DNA of 64,000 nucleotides from Aurifilum marmelostoma (lineage: Eukaryota; Ascomycota; Sordariomycetes; Diaporthales; Cryphonectriaceae), in assembly GCA_027559495.1 (NCBI GenBank), contig JAMXSV010000003.1, positions 1,426,001 through 1,490,000 on the forward strand, read 5' to 3'. The notes under the pieces are model-generated. The model was not told the origin of the DNA, did not search any database, and was given only the letters and a program-made list of their open reading frames with translations. Positions within the stretch are counted from its first letter, which is position 1, and every line of letters begins with the position of its first letter. Both the position numbers and the translations under genes were made by a program. Below, in pieces: positions 48,050-59,311 of the stretch.

Positions 48050-50377
48050 GTGGTGATGACGGAGGATTTTTTTTCTTTTTCTTTTTCTTCTTCTTCTTCT
48101 TTCTCTTCTTTCTGTATGAGGGGAGGGTGTTGTTATACAGCTTGGGGGTTGGTGGTGGTGGTGGTGGTGATTGTGACTGAGAATTAAGGTTGGGTGGAAA
48201 CAGTGAGTATACTATGGTGTACTGCGCGGCTAAGGGCTAGTGGTGTCGGTGGCTCGGTGGTCTGCCTTGGCGGGTTTTGGCAGTTGGTGTGCAGCCGGCA
48301 GTTGGTAGCTGGGGGTCCTCTAGTGACCAGCGGGCAGCAGGTGGGTGGGTGTGCTCCTTCAGGGCCTGCTGCGTTCCTTGTACAGTACAGAAAACAAGCT
48401 TCCCACTGCGACAGCGACATGGCGTGTTGGCACGAATGCTTAATAAATTTCCCACTCATTGATTACAGCCTGTTGAACTGCCCCCAGCCTTGCAATGTGG
48501 GTGGATAACAGGCTATACACACCCAAAGATACTGCGCCTCAACGGATGAGGAAACAATCTGGATGGGATGGTTACGTAGGTAAGGAGTGGACCTACCTGT
48601 CTGTGGTGTGTGGCGTCTCTCTTCAGCTTATGATCCCTCAGTCAGCACGCTGCATGTGTCTGCTGCGGAAGAGACGGAGCCTAGATGGAGGATGACACAC
48701 GTCTCGTGTTTGTGTGTGTTGGCTGTAGACAAGTAGGCATGCATCTGGATTTTTTTTTTTTTTTTTTTTTGTCTTTCTTTCTTCCCCGTCCTCTCTCCCT
48801 GATTGCCTCCGGCAGCTGTCCATCCGAATAGGTGGCTGTTTAGGCGTGCCCCGATGTCGTCTTCAGGGTTGTAAATGGCGAAATGCATAGACGCTGGGGG
48901 TGTGAGGGGGGTTTTAGCTGGCACGTTGGGCTGTTACGAAACTCACCCCTGAGCGCTGAGGAATGGCACTATGACTGTGCCTGGACATGCTACTTCACAT
49001 AGGCTCTAACCATTGGGGTGCTGTTCGCGGGGGCCGGAGGGGACCCACACGGTGACGACGCTTCTCTCCTGCGGTGTCATCTCTTTTTTTTTCTTCTTTT
49101 TACTGAGACCCACCTAACCTAGGCTACTGCTGCACACCACCACTACCACTACTACTACTACTACCACCACCACACCACACTGTGCCAGGTGACGGCCCAG
49201 GGCGCCCTGACTAGAGCCCATATTGCGCCTCTAGCTTGCGTGCGCAATCGGGTTCTGAAGTAAGCCTCTCTCGCATTGCCCCTTCTCTCTTTGTACCTTT
49301 GTCCCGCGTCGCCCCCCGTCTCCTCCTCTTGTCTGCGCTGCTCCCTTCTCCGGCCCATCCCAGCCGACACTCATCTCTTGTCTCTGTCGCATAGTGGTAT
49401 CTGCTTATTGACTTTTTCCCAGTGTACTATCAGAACAGGGGGGTGGTGCTGGGGAATGAGTAGCCTTGTTCCGGACGTTCTGGACGTGTGTCAGAGACAA
49501 TTCCTTTCCCGTCTCTCTCTCTCTCCCCCCTCCCCCCTCCCTCCCTTGTCCTAATCTCACTCCTGTCCTGTGCTTTCGTCACCTTCTTGGGTCCTTGCGG
49601 TGGGTTGTCGTCTATCGCCAGGTGGCCCGCTGTAAATCCCCAGATCTTGAGAGATCTGACATTACTCGCCCTCTTTTTTTTTTTTTTTTTCCTTTCTAGA
49701 ATAAGCAAGGAGGAAAAGTAAAGAACCAAAAAAGCTCCTTCCTTCTCCTTTTTTACTTTTCTTTCATTCTTCCATTTTACATCTCTCGGGTCCTCCTAGA
49801 CTTGAGCCAATCTCTCTCTCCCCCCCCATCACCATCGCCCACAGCCTGTCTCTTACGCTTTCCCGCCACCCAATTCAATCATCCCTTGCCGCTTTCTCTT
49901 TCCCTCTCCAGCGAGCACGCGACACTACAGGCAGCCAGGCATACCTAAATTCGGGGGGACGCACGCCAAGCTCTTGGCGACATTCCGAACCCGCCGTCTC
50001 GGTACTGCTTGGCAATCGGATGCGACGCGCATTTTCACGATCGAACTTTGTAACGAGCCTCGAGGAGATTGATTGGCCTCGTCGCGTTTGTGGGGTTGCC
50101 GTCGAGACAGACAGCGAGAGCGGTTGTGTCTGTCTGAGCATCTAGGCCACGAAGGTGGGAAAGGGCGCAGCGCAGGCCTAGAGGAGGGGCACACGACCAC
50201 AAGAAAGAGGGCGTGTGTTGTGTGTGTGTGTTTGTGTGTGTGTGTGTCTCTGTCTCTGTGTCCGTCCGCCTTGTCATCAGAGAGGAACAGAGGAAGAGCC
50301 AGGTCGCAAGGAAGGATCGGCCTGCCTCTCGTTTCTACTGCCTGCTTATCTTGACTCCTACAACTCCTCGGAACCAG
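48050..50377. other. Intergenic, about 2.3 kb, long leader
   Basis: Simple tracts only: TTC/TTTC repeats near 48,066-48,112, a GGT tract near 48,151, T21 at 48,750-48,770, an ACT/ACC tract near 49,135-49,175, T-run at 49,676-49,690, and GT repeats at about 50,214-50,250. Pyrimidine-rich sequence before 50,378 looks like the leader of the next gene. Confidence 0.5.
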
Positions 50378-52153
50378 ATGCCAAAACTATCGAGGAGGGA
50401 CGCCATGACCAGCTTAGCCGACAGTGCCCGGGGCAGCATGTGCTTCCAGTCGCTGATGGGCTTCTTCTTCAACAAGGGCGTCAGAGGAGGCCCGCGTGTG
50501 CTGCTGAACCTAGCCGCCGTGCTGTTCGCCCTGTTTGTCTTCGTCAAGCTCCTGCCCCAGCGCATGACCCAGAGCGCCCTGTCCTCGATACCCATATCCT
50601 GGTCCGCGCTGAGCGGGCAGGCTGATGATGGCAGCGTGCCTGGTGGCCTGAGGGTGGTCGTTTTTGGCGAGCTCGATGTCGGCACGCCCGTCAGCGCCGA
50701 CGAGGAGGCCAAGGATGCCCAGACATGGACACAAGCTTTGTGCGATCAGGTAAGTTGCTGAGTTCTCCGACAGCCACTGTGTGTGTATACAAAGACACAC
50801 ACACACACACACACACACACAAAGTCACACGCGCTTTTACTGACACTCCCATAGCTCCAGTGCAGTACTCACATCTCCATGGTCCCCTCGCCAGACGTGG
50901 CCTCCTTCTCCGTCAGCTCCAACGAATTGTACGCCCAGAGCGTCGAGAAGGTCCTCAACGACACTGCAGACAAGGAGGGCCCCGGCCAGGACTACTCGTA
51001 CCTGTCAACATACTACCCGCCGCAGTGGAAGTCCTCCGACCTGAAGGGCCAGATCGATGCCTTCCTCGCCATGCCCAAGCCCAAAAACACCCCCGGCGAG
51101 ACTCTCTGGGTCTTCTCCTTTGGCCTGTGGGACGTCTTCTCGCTGTCAGCCCTCCCCATCGCCACCGCCAAGGAGTCTGTCGGGAGCATGACCAAGGACA
51201 TCTTTGAGCAGATCGAGCGGCTGCACAGCGCGGCGAGGGACCCCAAGTCCATCGCGTACTCGGATATCAACAGCGCCGTCCAGGCGCAACAGGTCGAGGC
51301 CGCCGAGGAGGCCGCGGGAGACGACGCGCCGCCGGCTGCGGACCAGCTCGAGGCCAGAGATGAGGAAGCGTCGGCCGAGAGCCCGGCTGTCACGGCCAAG
51401 GACGTCACAGGCATCAGGAACTCGTTCAAGATCCTCATCCCGAGGATCGTGGACCCGTCCGTGCTGCCCGGGTGGCGCGACGTGCGGCCCCAGCTCCCCG
51501 TCGCCCACTCCAAGGCCGAGCAGATGCGCAACTCGGCCGCCCTGACCAGCTCGTGGAACGACGGCATCGTCAAGGGGCTCAGCGACTGGGTCAAGAAGGA
51601 CGACCCCAAGAAGGAGGGCAAGGACGACGACAAGAGCCACGACTTTTATTTCGACGGCGGAGAGGACAAGCAGCTCGGCGGGCCCGCCCGCGACGGCTAC
51701 GCCTACAACCTCGCCGAGTTCGTCATCGGCCAGATCCTCGAGCGCCAGATGCTCAACGCCCACCTCACCGACGGCGCCGGCCGCGGCAAGGGCGAGCTCG
51801 AGGACGGCTACCGCGACGTGAGCAACCCCTGCCTGCAGCCCGTCAGCACCGTCGCCGTCGCCGTCACCATGGAGAGCGACGTCACCATCAACATCCCCAA
51901 CGTCAAGATCGAGAACGACAAGCAGGTGCCCACCCGGCCCACGCCCGCCGCCGCCGCCGTCACGAAGCGCGACGGGCTCGATAGGAAGCCTGGCTACGCC
52001 TACATGAGCTCCGCGCGGGTGTGCGAGATCCCCAGCGATCACCTCTTCTACACGCCTTTTGCTCTATCGCAGCGGGCCATCCAGCAGGTTGCGGCCGAGA
52101 CAGCGCAGATGATTCGGAATGGGGACTCGGTGCGGGCCAAGATGTCGTCGTGA
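50378..52153 (+). CDS. Membrane-anchored SGNH-hydrolase-like protein, nucleophile absent
   Basis: Two exons, 50378-50749 and 50855-52153; 556 residues. A type II membrane anchor lies at about 40-60 (VLLNLAAVLFALFVFVKLLP), preceded by basic residues. The lumenal part has blocks in the order of an SGNH/GDSL fold: LRVVVFGELDVGTP (block I, but no GDS serine), LWVFSFGLWDVFSL (block III position), and near the C-terminus CEIPSDHLFYTPFALS, with Asp and His spaced as in the catalytic D-x-x-H block. SGNH assignment is inference from this order; catalysis is doubtful without the serine. An acidic, low-complexity insert lies mid-protein, with a Lys/Asp-rich stretch. The intron contains a CA repeat (50,795-50,820). 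An in-frame ATG exists at 50,213 in GT-repeat sequence and is unlikely. Confidence 0.8.
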
Positions 52154-54487
52154 AGAAGGAGAGGGTGGATGTCGGCTTGGGCTGTTTTCTAGGGCGAGGG
52201 GAACCGGAGCTGGCGACTTGGCATCGTCGGGGTTTTCCCTCCTTGTCTGTATATCGTGACTGGCGCATCTTGCATTGGTCGGGGTTGGGGGCGTTTATTC
52301 TTTGGTGGGTTTTTTTTGGATTTTTTCGATCGCATAAATATATATAAATATATATATCATATCATATGAGCCAGTGATCATCTCTACACGCACATGTGCG
52401 CACACATACATATGTGAATGCCCTATTCATGGATCTATATGAGTATTCCTCATGTCTGCGACCACTCGGGCCGGGGCTTAGGCTGGTCTTTCCATGTACG
52501 CATGGCGAGTCGGGCTGAGTCTCAACGCGTTCTCAGCCTGATATCAAGCCTTTCTGCCTGAAGAAAAGTAGACATATAACGTGGTACTCTGTGCCTTGCT
52601 GCTGTTCCTCACCCGGCAGTGTCCGGCAGCGGAAGCAGCGCACACATGTGTATATGCATGTTATCTGGAGAGCGAGGGGTGTATTGTAGGTGGTGCTCCT
52701 TCTGGTGTGTGGGTGGATTTACCGTGGACATTTCGGGATTCGTCTTGAGTACGTAGTTCGGTTGTGCGTTCAAAGAATTGTGAGATTAAGGGGTGCAAAT
52801 TTCAACGGCTGGCAGGAGAGAATAGGACTCTTTGGATGGCTCGTTTGTATCATGACTGGCATAAAATAGAGTCCCATCGCTGTGATTGCAAGCAAGCCAG
52901 TCAGCGTGTGCTCGTCCTGAGATACAGCAGTCCCGACAGACCTCGCTTCACCAAGCCAGGCTTTAAGAAACAGACACAAGAAGCACAGCCTCAGTTGAGA
53001 AGCACGAGAATCATGCGATGGGCCGTCGACGTGAGTGGCAGCTGGCTTGCAACCTTCTCTCCCTCTTGTTCGGATCGTCTCGACGAGCCACTGATCACCG
53101 GGACGCAATGATTAATGCCGAGGAGATGCAACACGAAGGGATACCGGATCCATGTGCTGGCCGAGTTAGGAAACGTCCTGCATTTACGGGCGGTGAGGCA
53201 GTTCCTTGGCTTGAGCCTCCAAGGAGGTGATCGTCTTTCTTTTCGGGCCGTCGGTTCCAATGTTTGAGAGTGAAGGGTTGTGGGAAAGCAAAATATCGTG
53301 CCAATCGGCCTTCTGGGTTGCATTTCTTCCCAATTTCAATGTGTAATGGTTTGTTGTCATTGGTTTGCAGCTCCGTGTGTTGAGTGAGACCTTTTACCCG
53401 ACCCGATAGTCCGTGGGAAAGGTCCAAGAGGCTGAGACATGGTGAGACTAGGCTTCAGGTTATCACCATTGTCATCATCATCATCATTGTAGTCTCGTCA
53501 CACATAGATGAGGTGGTTAACGCACTTGAGGATATAGTAGTGGTAGAACAGGTAAGCACTATCCAGATGACCGGTCTGATCTGGGAGAAGGGAGGTTGAG
53601 TCTGGTTCATGCGTTGATCAGACTGACTTGACGACGATTTGATCAGATGGTAGGCGGCATCTGTTCAATTTTCAGGAGAGGTATGTGGGACTGTGGTAAG
53701 GTAAGTCCCATTATATAATAGAACTTATACTGTAGAGCTTATTTACAGCCTTTGAGAGTGAGCAGGCGGCAACGACTTTAAGAATGGTATCTCAGACCGT
53801 CGTGCTTGAAGGCAACTGACCACAGCACTGGTCTTCATAGGGAAGGAGTTAGTATCTTTTGAATGACTTGACTTATGATTGATGTCATGTAATGGCCTGA
53901 GAGATTTGGTTTCTTAATCAGGGCAATGGAGCTTCCAGTTAATCCTCCAGCTAGACAACCCTAAAGGTCTCCCAATCTGATGCTCGAAACCCGACTATAT
54001 CACCCAAGACTGGCCCTCATTGGTTCATCCAGAGGGAAGGCAAGCCACGGACCAGCGTTCTCTGGGCGGGTTGGGGTTGGTATAGCCTTGGTAGTTCCGT
54101 AGATCGTGAAAGCCTCTCATCAAGGTCGCGGACAATCGTTTCGAGAAGGGGCTAGGCAAGAATTACCCTCCACTCTCACTCGATGTCTGCCTGCCTCCTG
54201 GTTGGCTATTGAACACAAGGCTGGGCCACTTGCGTAACAATGACACATACTTGCCCTTTGCTTTCCCGTCCTTCTGTGAACTCGGCGGTAGAGAGCTACG
54301 GATCTCGAGCCGACATACTCATGAGGCTAGCGATCTTGTTGGAAACGGTCACGAGGCCCATGTTTGAGCGCCGAGACAACCACCATCTGCGGCCTTGCGA
54401 GAAAGTCTGAGGTGATGGGAATATTGGAGGGCTGCCTGAACGGAGATTTACTATGTGTCTCCTTCTCGTAGGGGGGGCAAGAAAAAC
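52154..54487. other. Intergenic, about 2.3 kb, no gene seen
   Basis: Contains an AT-alternating tract at about 52,336-52,368 and a CAT tract near 53,470-53,488. Frames are short and overlapping; no domain, tRNA or repeat recognised. Confidence 0.5.
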
Positions 54488-54494
54488 TATAAAG
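54488..54494 (+). promoter_or_regulatory. Probable TATA box of the small secreted peptide gene
   Basis: TATAAAG at 54,488-54,494, 131 bp before the ATG at 54,625, followed by an A/C-rich leader (CATCAAACTATATCACC). This is a normal arrangement for a strongly expressed fungal gene. Confidence 0.5.
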
Positions 54495-54624
54495 AGGGCG
54501 TCGAGAGACCACTCTAGGACCTACTCTTCAGCTTGCTTCGACAACCTCATCATCTTCTACAGAAAACAGACATCAAACTATATCACCAACTTTCTAACAA
54601 ACCAAAAATCCCCTTTTATCCAAC

Positions 54625-54777
54625 ATGAAGGTGTACGCCATCCTCTCCGCCCTTCTCCTTGCCAGCACTGCCACTGCTTGCCGCACCGTCGGCAACACGT
54701 GCAACAAGGCCATTCCCGATGCTCGGTGCTGCAAGGGACACCACTGTGCGGATGGCATCTGCGTCAAGAACAACTAA
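54625..54777 (+). CDS. Six-cysteine small secreted peptide, knottin-like spacing
   Basis: Single exon of 51 codons, 50 residues, below common ORF length cut-offs. Residues 1-18 (MKVYAILSALLLASTATA) form a clear signal peptide with an A-x-A cleavage site. The mature peptide of about 32 residues has six cysteines spaced C-X6-C-X8-CC-X4-C-X4-C, which fits the inhibitor-cystine-knot pattern. It has a good ATG context (CCAACATGA), a TATA box and an A/C-rich leader. The family is not recognised. Small cysteine-rich secreted peptides of fungi include effectors, antimicrobial peptides and other extracellular proteins; which applies here cannot be told from sequence. The nearest neighbours are an amine oxidase and an SGNH-like gene, which give no hint. 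Confidence 0.82.
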   Translation: MKVYAILSALLLASTATACRTVGNTCNKAIPDARCCKGHHCADGICVKNN

Positions 54778-55219
54778 ACAGTAAGGCTTCCTATATATAA
54801 ACCACACTGGAATATTTCTTTGCTCATTGAGACATGAAACAGGGTTCGTCTCTGGGCGCCTGCCAGCTATATGAAGAAGAACACTGGCTGGTGATGGAGA
54901 AGGACATGGAAGAGCCTTGGCTGTTGTCTGGAGTTCCCTTCTTGCGCGCGGGAGGGTTTTCCAGCTTGGCCGGCTGGGAATTTGGACTGCTTCTTCAACA
55001 GTTGCTTTATATTTGACCGAGAAACATTATGAGGACTAGTACTAGTAACCCAGACGCTCGTTACCGATACTCTAATCTGATTGCCATTGTGATGTGTACG
55101 TGAAACAATGATGGGAGCTATGTAATTCTGTAAGATGTGTGAATTTGAGCGTAGACAGGGCTATCATTCCAAAGAGATTTATGGTACTTAATAATACTAA
55201 TGCCGAGGGCACTCTACCA
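54778..55219. other. Convergent 3' flanks
   Basis: About 440 bp between the secreted peptide and the amine oxidase gene; presumably 3' UTRs. Nothing else seen. Confidence 0.5.
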
Positions 55220-57814
55220 TCAAGGGAGCCATAGCCCTGCCGCGCTGCCATTGAGCCCGAGATCACTCACTCTGATCTCCTTGCTCTGATACTGTGTTGC
55301 CAGATCCGGCTCCAAGGCCTCAAGAGGCACTTGAATGCCATTCTTATACGGCGTCCCGAAATAATTCACCCCTTCATGCCGCTTGTACCCACCTTCTCGC
55401 TTCTCACGGCTCTTGAGGTCTTCTTCTCCTCCCTGCGATGCCGGCCAGGACTTGCCCGGCTCTCGCTGCCCTTCGTTCTCCCCGTCTCCCGGACCAGGAA
55501 AGCCCGCAAAGCCACCGCTCTTGTCGCCCTTCAGCTGCAGCCTGACGCCCTGGACGCTCTCACGGCTGGGATCACGGTCGGCAAAGTTGTGCGGGACGAA
55601 CATGACGGCCGAGGCGCTGGTGTGCATGAGGGTGTTGGGGATGTCGCCTGAGTGTGGGATGTGATGGCTACCAAGGTTGAAGTAGAGAACGAGGTCGCCA
55701 TCGTTGTCGTCATCGTCATCACTATCGCTCCTCCCCAGAGGTTCAGAGTCGGCCAGCTTGGTAAAGTCGATGATGGGGTTGAGGGTGTCGAGGTAGTTGA
55801 GCGGGTCTGCAGCGCGCGGCTCCTCGTCTTTGCGCTTCAGTACCCAGACATCCCTCTCGGCCCATCGGGCGCTGGGTCCCAGCGAGGTTGAGTTGGTGAT
55901 GGTCAGATGGGGTGTGTTGCCCATGCCTGTGCCCGAAACAATTCGATAGCCTCGCCTCTCGCCCCATTTGTTCTTCTTGTCGGCCGAGTAGACGATATAG
56001 AACTCGCCCGAGTTCTTGGGCCAGTCGAGGCCCGTCTCGTGAGTAACCGGGTACTCTTTCAGGTGCATCGTGTGGCGCTCTTGCACATAAGGCTGGTCCC
56101 AGGGATAAGTGATGACGGTGGGCTCGACAGCCAGGCGGACCATGTCGTTGGCGGTGCCTGCGACGTCGAGGTCGGCCTTGAAGCTGATGACGTGGTCGTG
56201 CAGGGACGAGGACAGGGCGTCGTGGACGCGGTGGCCGTACTCGTCGTCGTTCTTGAAAGGGTTGTTTGCGAAGAAGGCGCCGTAGATATAACCCGACGCG
56301 CGCACCTTGACCTCGATGGCCCCGTCCAGGTAGAAGTTGTAGTCGATGGTGTAATCATAGTTCCCCACCGTCGAGACGGAACGGAGCGTCAAGAAGGTGT
56401 TCCTCGAGACCGTGGCCGAGTGCTGGGCCGTGTGGCGGGACAGAAGATAATCCGAGGTGAACTCAAACAGACAGATATTGTTGGCCAGCCTCTCGGTCCT
56501 GCCGCTGCGGTGGAGCTCGGAGTCGAGGTAGTCTGCATAGGCAGGACAGTCGTAGCCCGGGACCAACTCGAAGGAATTCGTCCCCATGCCGAAGAAGGTG
56601 TCGAGGAACTCTTGTCCGCCCGCCATCGGATCATCACCTGCGTAGTGGGCCAGCGCCTCCTGCAGGCTGAGCTCGTACATGACCCTCTCTCCTTTGAACC
56701 GGATATCAAACAGGCTCACGCCTGTGGCTTGCGTGCTGGTGAAGTAGAACTCGAACCCGAACCACGACACAAACCTTTCTGTCCTGTCGAGCCTGTAGCG
56801 AGGCCCCAGAGGCTGGATCGACACGGGAGGGGGGAGTTCGCGGCCTTCAGGGTGCGAATCAAAGTCCTCTGTATCTGTCCATGAGCCGTCTCTGTTGGGC
56901 TCTGTGCGCAAAAACCCGCTGGTTTTGTCCTTGATCGCACTGCGCAGGTGGTCCTCGTCGTCAAACATCTGCCCGTTGTACCACCACTCACCCACCCTCC
57001 ACTCGTCCACCTCTTTACTCGCGTCGATCCTAGCATAGAGACCCTGTGGGAGCAATGTGCGGCCCGAACTCCCCATCCCGGGCCTGAAGAACTGGACCCA
57101 CCCCACGACCAGGTCAGTCTCCAGTCGCGTGAACCGTGTGTACGCCTGGAGGCTGTCCGGGTCGAACGGGTCCTCCGCGTTGACCTTGGCCCCGAGCAGC
57201 TCCGTCGTGATGTCTGACACGTTGTCGGCCAGCCTGGTGGCGAACTCGGCGCTGCCCACAAAGTCCGCCATCAGGTTGGGCACCGAGCTGCGCCCGTTGT
57301 TGAACGGGTACGTCAGGAGCTCCGCCCTGGTCCCTGCCGAGATGGGGAGCGGGCCGACGGCGTAGTACGTCAAAAAGGGCCCATCGTCAGTGTGGTGGGA
57401 GAGGACCACCTTGGCCCACCGACCCGGCCGGCTGGTGGTGGCTGTTTCTGAGCCAAAGAGATACGGCACGGCCTCAGACTTGTTGGGCTGGAGGGTCTCT
57501 ATGGTGACGATGAAGTTGTCTGTGACGGTCTTGGGTGTTTTTGTTATGTTGAGACCGGCCCATTCTCCGAGGAGGAAATGATAGACATCATCTGCCTCGT
57601 CAGCCTTGAGGTCGGCCCAGATGTTGGGTCTGGGTGCTCGAAAAGGGAAGTGGTCTTGTTGTTGTTGTTGTTGTCTGGATGGTGATGCTGCTGCTGGCTC
57701 AGAGACGTAGGTCCTGCGGTGCCAGCCCGGGATGAAGAGGAGATAGCCTGTGATAAGGGTGAAGATGGTGGTGGCAACGAGGATCAGAGGACCTCTCCTC
57801 TTGCGTTGCTCCAT
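55220..57814 (-). CDS. Membrane-anchored copper amine oxidase
   Basis: Single exon, 864 residues from the ATG at 57,814; the frame is open to an ATG at 57,877 (885 residues), but the shorter start places basic residues directly before the membrane helix (ILVATTIFTLITGYLLFI). Copper amine oxidase (PF01179) hallmarks: the topaquinone site VGNYDY with the modified Tyr at 56,357-56,359 (about residue 486); copper ligands in LHDHV (H539, H541) and VPHNF (about H742); and the catalytic-base region HYAGDDP...EFLDTFFGMG...YDCPAYADY. The enzyme oxidises primary amines to aldehydes with release of ammonia and hydrogen peroxide. The N-terminal anchor predicts a secretory-pathway or cell-surface enzyme, unlike the peroxisomal fungal amine oxidases. 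An acidic Asp run and a charged loop near the C-terminus look like insertions. Confidence 0.92.
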   Translation of the reverse strand: MEQRKRRGPLILVATTIFTLITGYLLFIPGWHRRTYVSEPAAASPSRQQQQQQDHFPFRAPRPNIWADLKADEADDVYHFLLGEWAGLNITKTPKTVTDNFIVTIETLQPNKSEAVPYLFGSETATTSRPGRWAKVVLSHHTDDGPFLTYYAVGPLPISAGTRAELLTYPFNNGRSSVPNLMADFVGSAEFATRLADNVSDITTELLGAKVNAEDPFDPDSLQAYTRFTRLETDLVVGWVQFFRPGMGSSGRTLLPQGLYARIDASKEVDEWRVGEWWYNGQMFDDEDHLRSAIKDKTSGFLRTEPNRDGSWTDTEDFDSHPEGRELPPPVSIQPLGPRYRLDRTERFVSWFGFEFYFTSTQATGVSLFDIRFKGERVMYELSLQEALAHYAGDDPMAGGQEFLDTFFGMGTNSFELVPGYDCPAYADYLDSELHRSGRTERLANNICLFEFTSDYLLSRHTAQHSATVSRNTFLTLRSVSTVGNYDYTIDYNFYLDGAIEVKVRASGYIYGAFFANNPFKNDDEYGHRVHDALSSSLHDHVISFKADLDVAGTANDMVRLAVEPTVITYPWDQPYVQERHTMHLKEYPVTHETGLDWPKNSGEFYIVYSADKKNKWGERRGYRIVSGTGMGNTPHLTITNSTSLGPSARWAERDVWVLKRKDEEPRAADPLNYLDTLNPIIDFTKLADSEPLGRSDSDDDDDNDGDLVLYFNLGSHHIPHSGDIPNTLMHTSASAVMFVPHNFADRDPSRESVQGVRLQLKGDKSGGFAGFPGPGDGENEGQREPGKSWPASQGGEEDLKSREKREGGYKRHEGVNYFGTPYKNGIQVPLEALEPDLATQYQSKEIRVSDLGLNGSAAGLWLP

Positions 57815-59311
57815 GATGAGGTTGTTCGGCTCTGGAGGAGACGGAGGAGCGAGGAAAGAAAACAGAAGCAAACACAAGTTGAAATAGAAAGACGAGAAAA
57901 GAGAAACGGGAGCCAGAAACGGCCAAAAGAGTATTATTTAAATCGCCTAGGATGCCCTCCAGGCGGTATGATTTTCATCCGCATACCACTGTCCTGTCTG
58001 ATAAGCAACGACAGTATCACCACTAGAGAAAGAGGGGAGCACGCAAGGCCCACTCATTACATCAGCGACAACATTTCCGGGGCAACAAACATGGACTTGG
58101 CATATCTGAGGCGTCTCTGCCATCTGGTCATGACTGCTCTCTTTCGAGCTTGAAACGGCTATGTGGGTGGGTTCTTTGCCGATTAGATACTGCGGTACTG
58201 TATCTGTGCCAATGGAATATTCCCGGCGGGATCCCTCGGGCTACTTATCTACACCAGCTTAGCCTGACGGAGGCAAGCAATAAACTGGCATAATTAGTCG
58301 TTATAGTAGGCTTGTTAGTGAATCCTGGTTGTATTAGAGACTACTCATTTCTTTGATGCGCTATGCTAGACGTAGGCGTCAAGGGCTCTCCGTGTTCATC
58401 ATGTGGCACTCCTTTATTGTTGGTATATCTTGTCTGGGCGTCCACGCTGACATGCTGGCCCAGTATTCGAGACAAGGCAATTCTTGTATATGATTAGTCA
58501 ACGGCTCAGTGAATAGAAAATGAGGAACAGAGTACGAGCAATACCAAACAAGTCAGAATCAAGGGCCAAGTTTATGTTTCAAATGAGACGGAGAAAGGCG
58601 GATAATGTTCGCTTTGATGATTGTTATTTACTCATAAGCAAACTTGAGTGGAGAGACGCTGCAATCAAAAGTGATTCTCGACCTACGTAGTCTCTTTCGG
58701 AAACTTGCATATAAGCCATTGGCGGGAATACCACTCATAACCATGGTACCCTCTACTATTTGATATTTTGGTCTCACCAGTCACTACAATCCTTGAAGAA
58801 GCTGGCAAGTCCTCCTCCATCAAATGCCGAGTCAGTCTGCCCCTTCTGCGTGGGTCGAATATCTCGGAAAACCCCGGCGGGTGGGTGGACGCATACGTAC
58901 AGTAGTAAACCCTAAATATAAACCGAAAGGCGGGGTATTGATATAAACGTCAAGTGTTTCATCACTATATCCAAGTTCAATGCTCCTCAAAGAGGGTGCT
59001 CTCGTGATCGTATCATCAGAGAGCACATCGACCTTTTAAATTCACCTTATATATAACCTTCTGTCACAAGGCTCTTTGCAATGGGTGAAAAGCGACAGCT
59101 TCCATACCAATGCTGCCTATGTGGCAGTAAATTCGCCATCATGTGAGCAAACTGTGTTTGTTGGGAGGGAAAGTTATGGTTTGGTCTATCCCAGAATTAA
59201 TCTTGAGACAGTCACGAACTGGAACACCATTCATGCGCCCATGGTGGTGAGGGATCACCGAAATCACACAAAAGAGCGCGAGTTCATCGGCCAAGAACTG
59301 CACCGCGGGCA
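57815..59311. other. Divergent promoter between amine oxidase and regulator
   Basis: About 1.5 kb between two genes transcribed away from each other; a TATA-like TTATATATAA lies near 59,047, some 260 bp before the regulator ATG. No gene seen. Confidence 0.5.

Noticed and set aside
51146..52042. 298-residue minus-strand frame opposite the SGNH-like gene
   Set aside because: Val/Leu/Gly/Asp-rich antisense shadow of a GC-rich coding exon.
53018..53230. Short ORFs in the 52.2-54.5 kb spacer
   Set aside because: No domain, no codon or splice support, overlapping in several frames.
54834..55016. 60-residue frame after the secreted peptide
   Set aside because: Lies in the probable 3' UTR, no signal or domain.
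55907..56884. 325-residue plus-strand frame opposite the amine oxidase
   Set aside because: Antisense shadow; the minus frame carries complete copper amine oxidase motifs.
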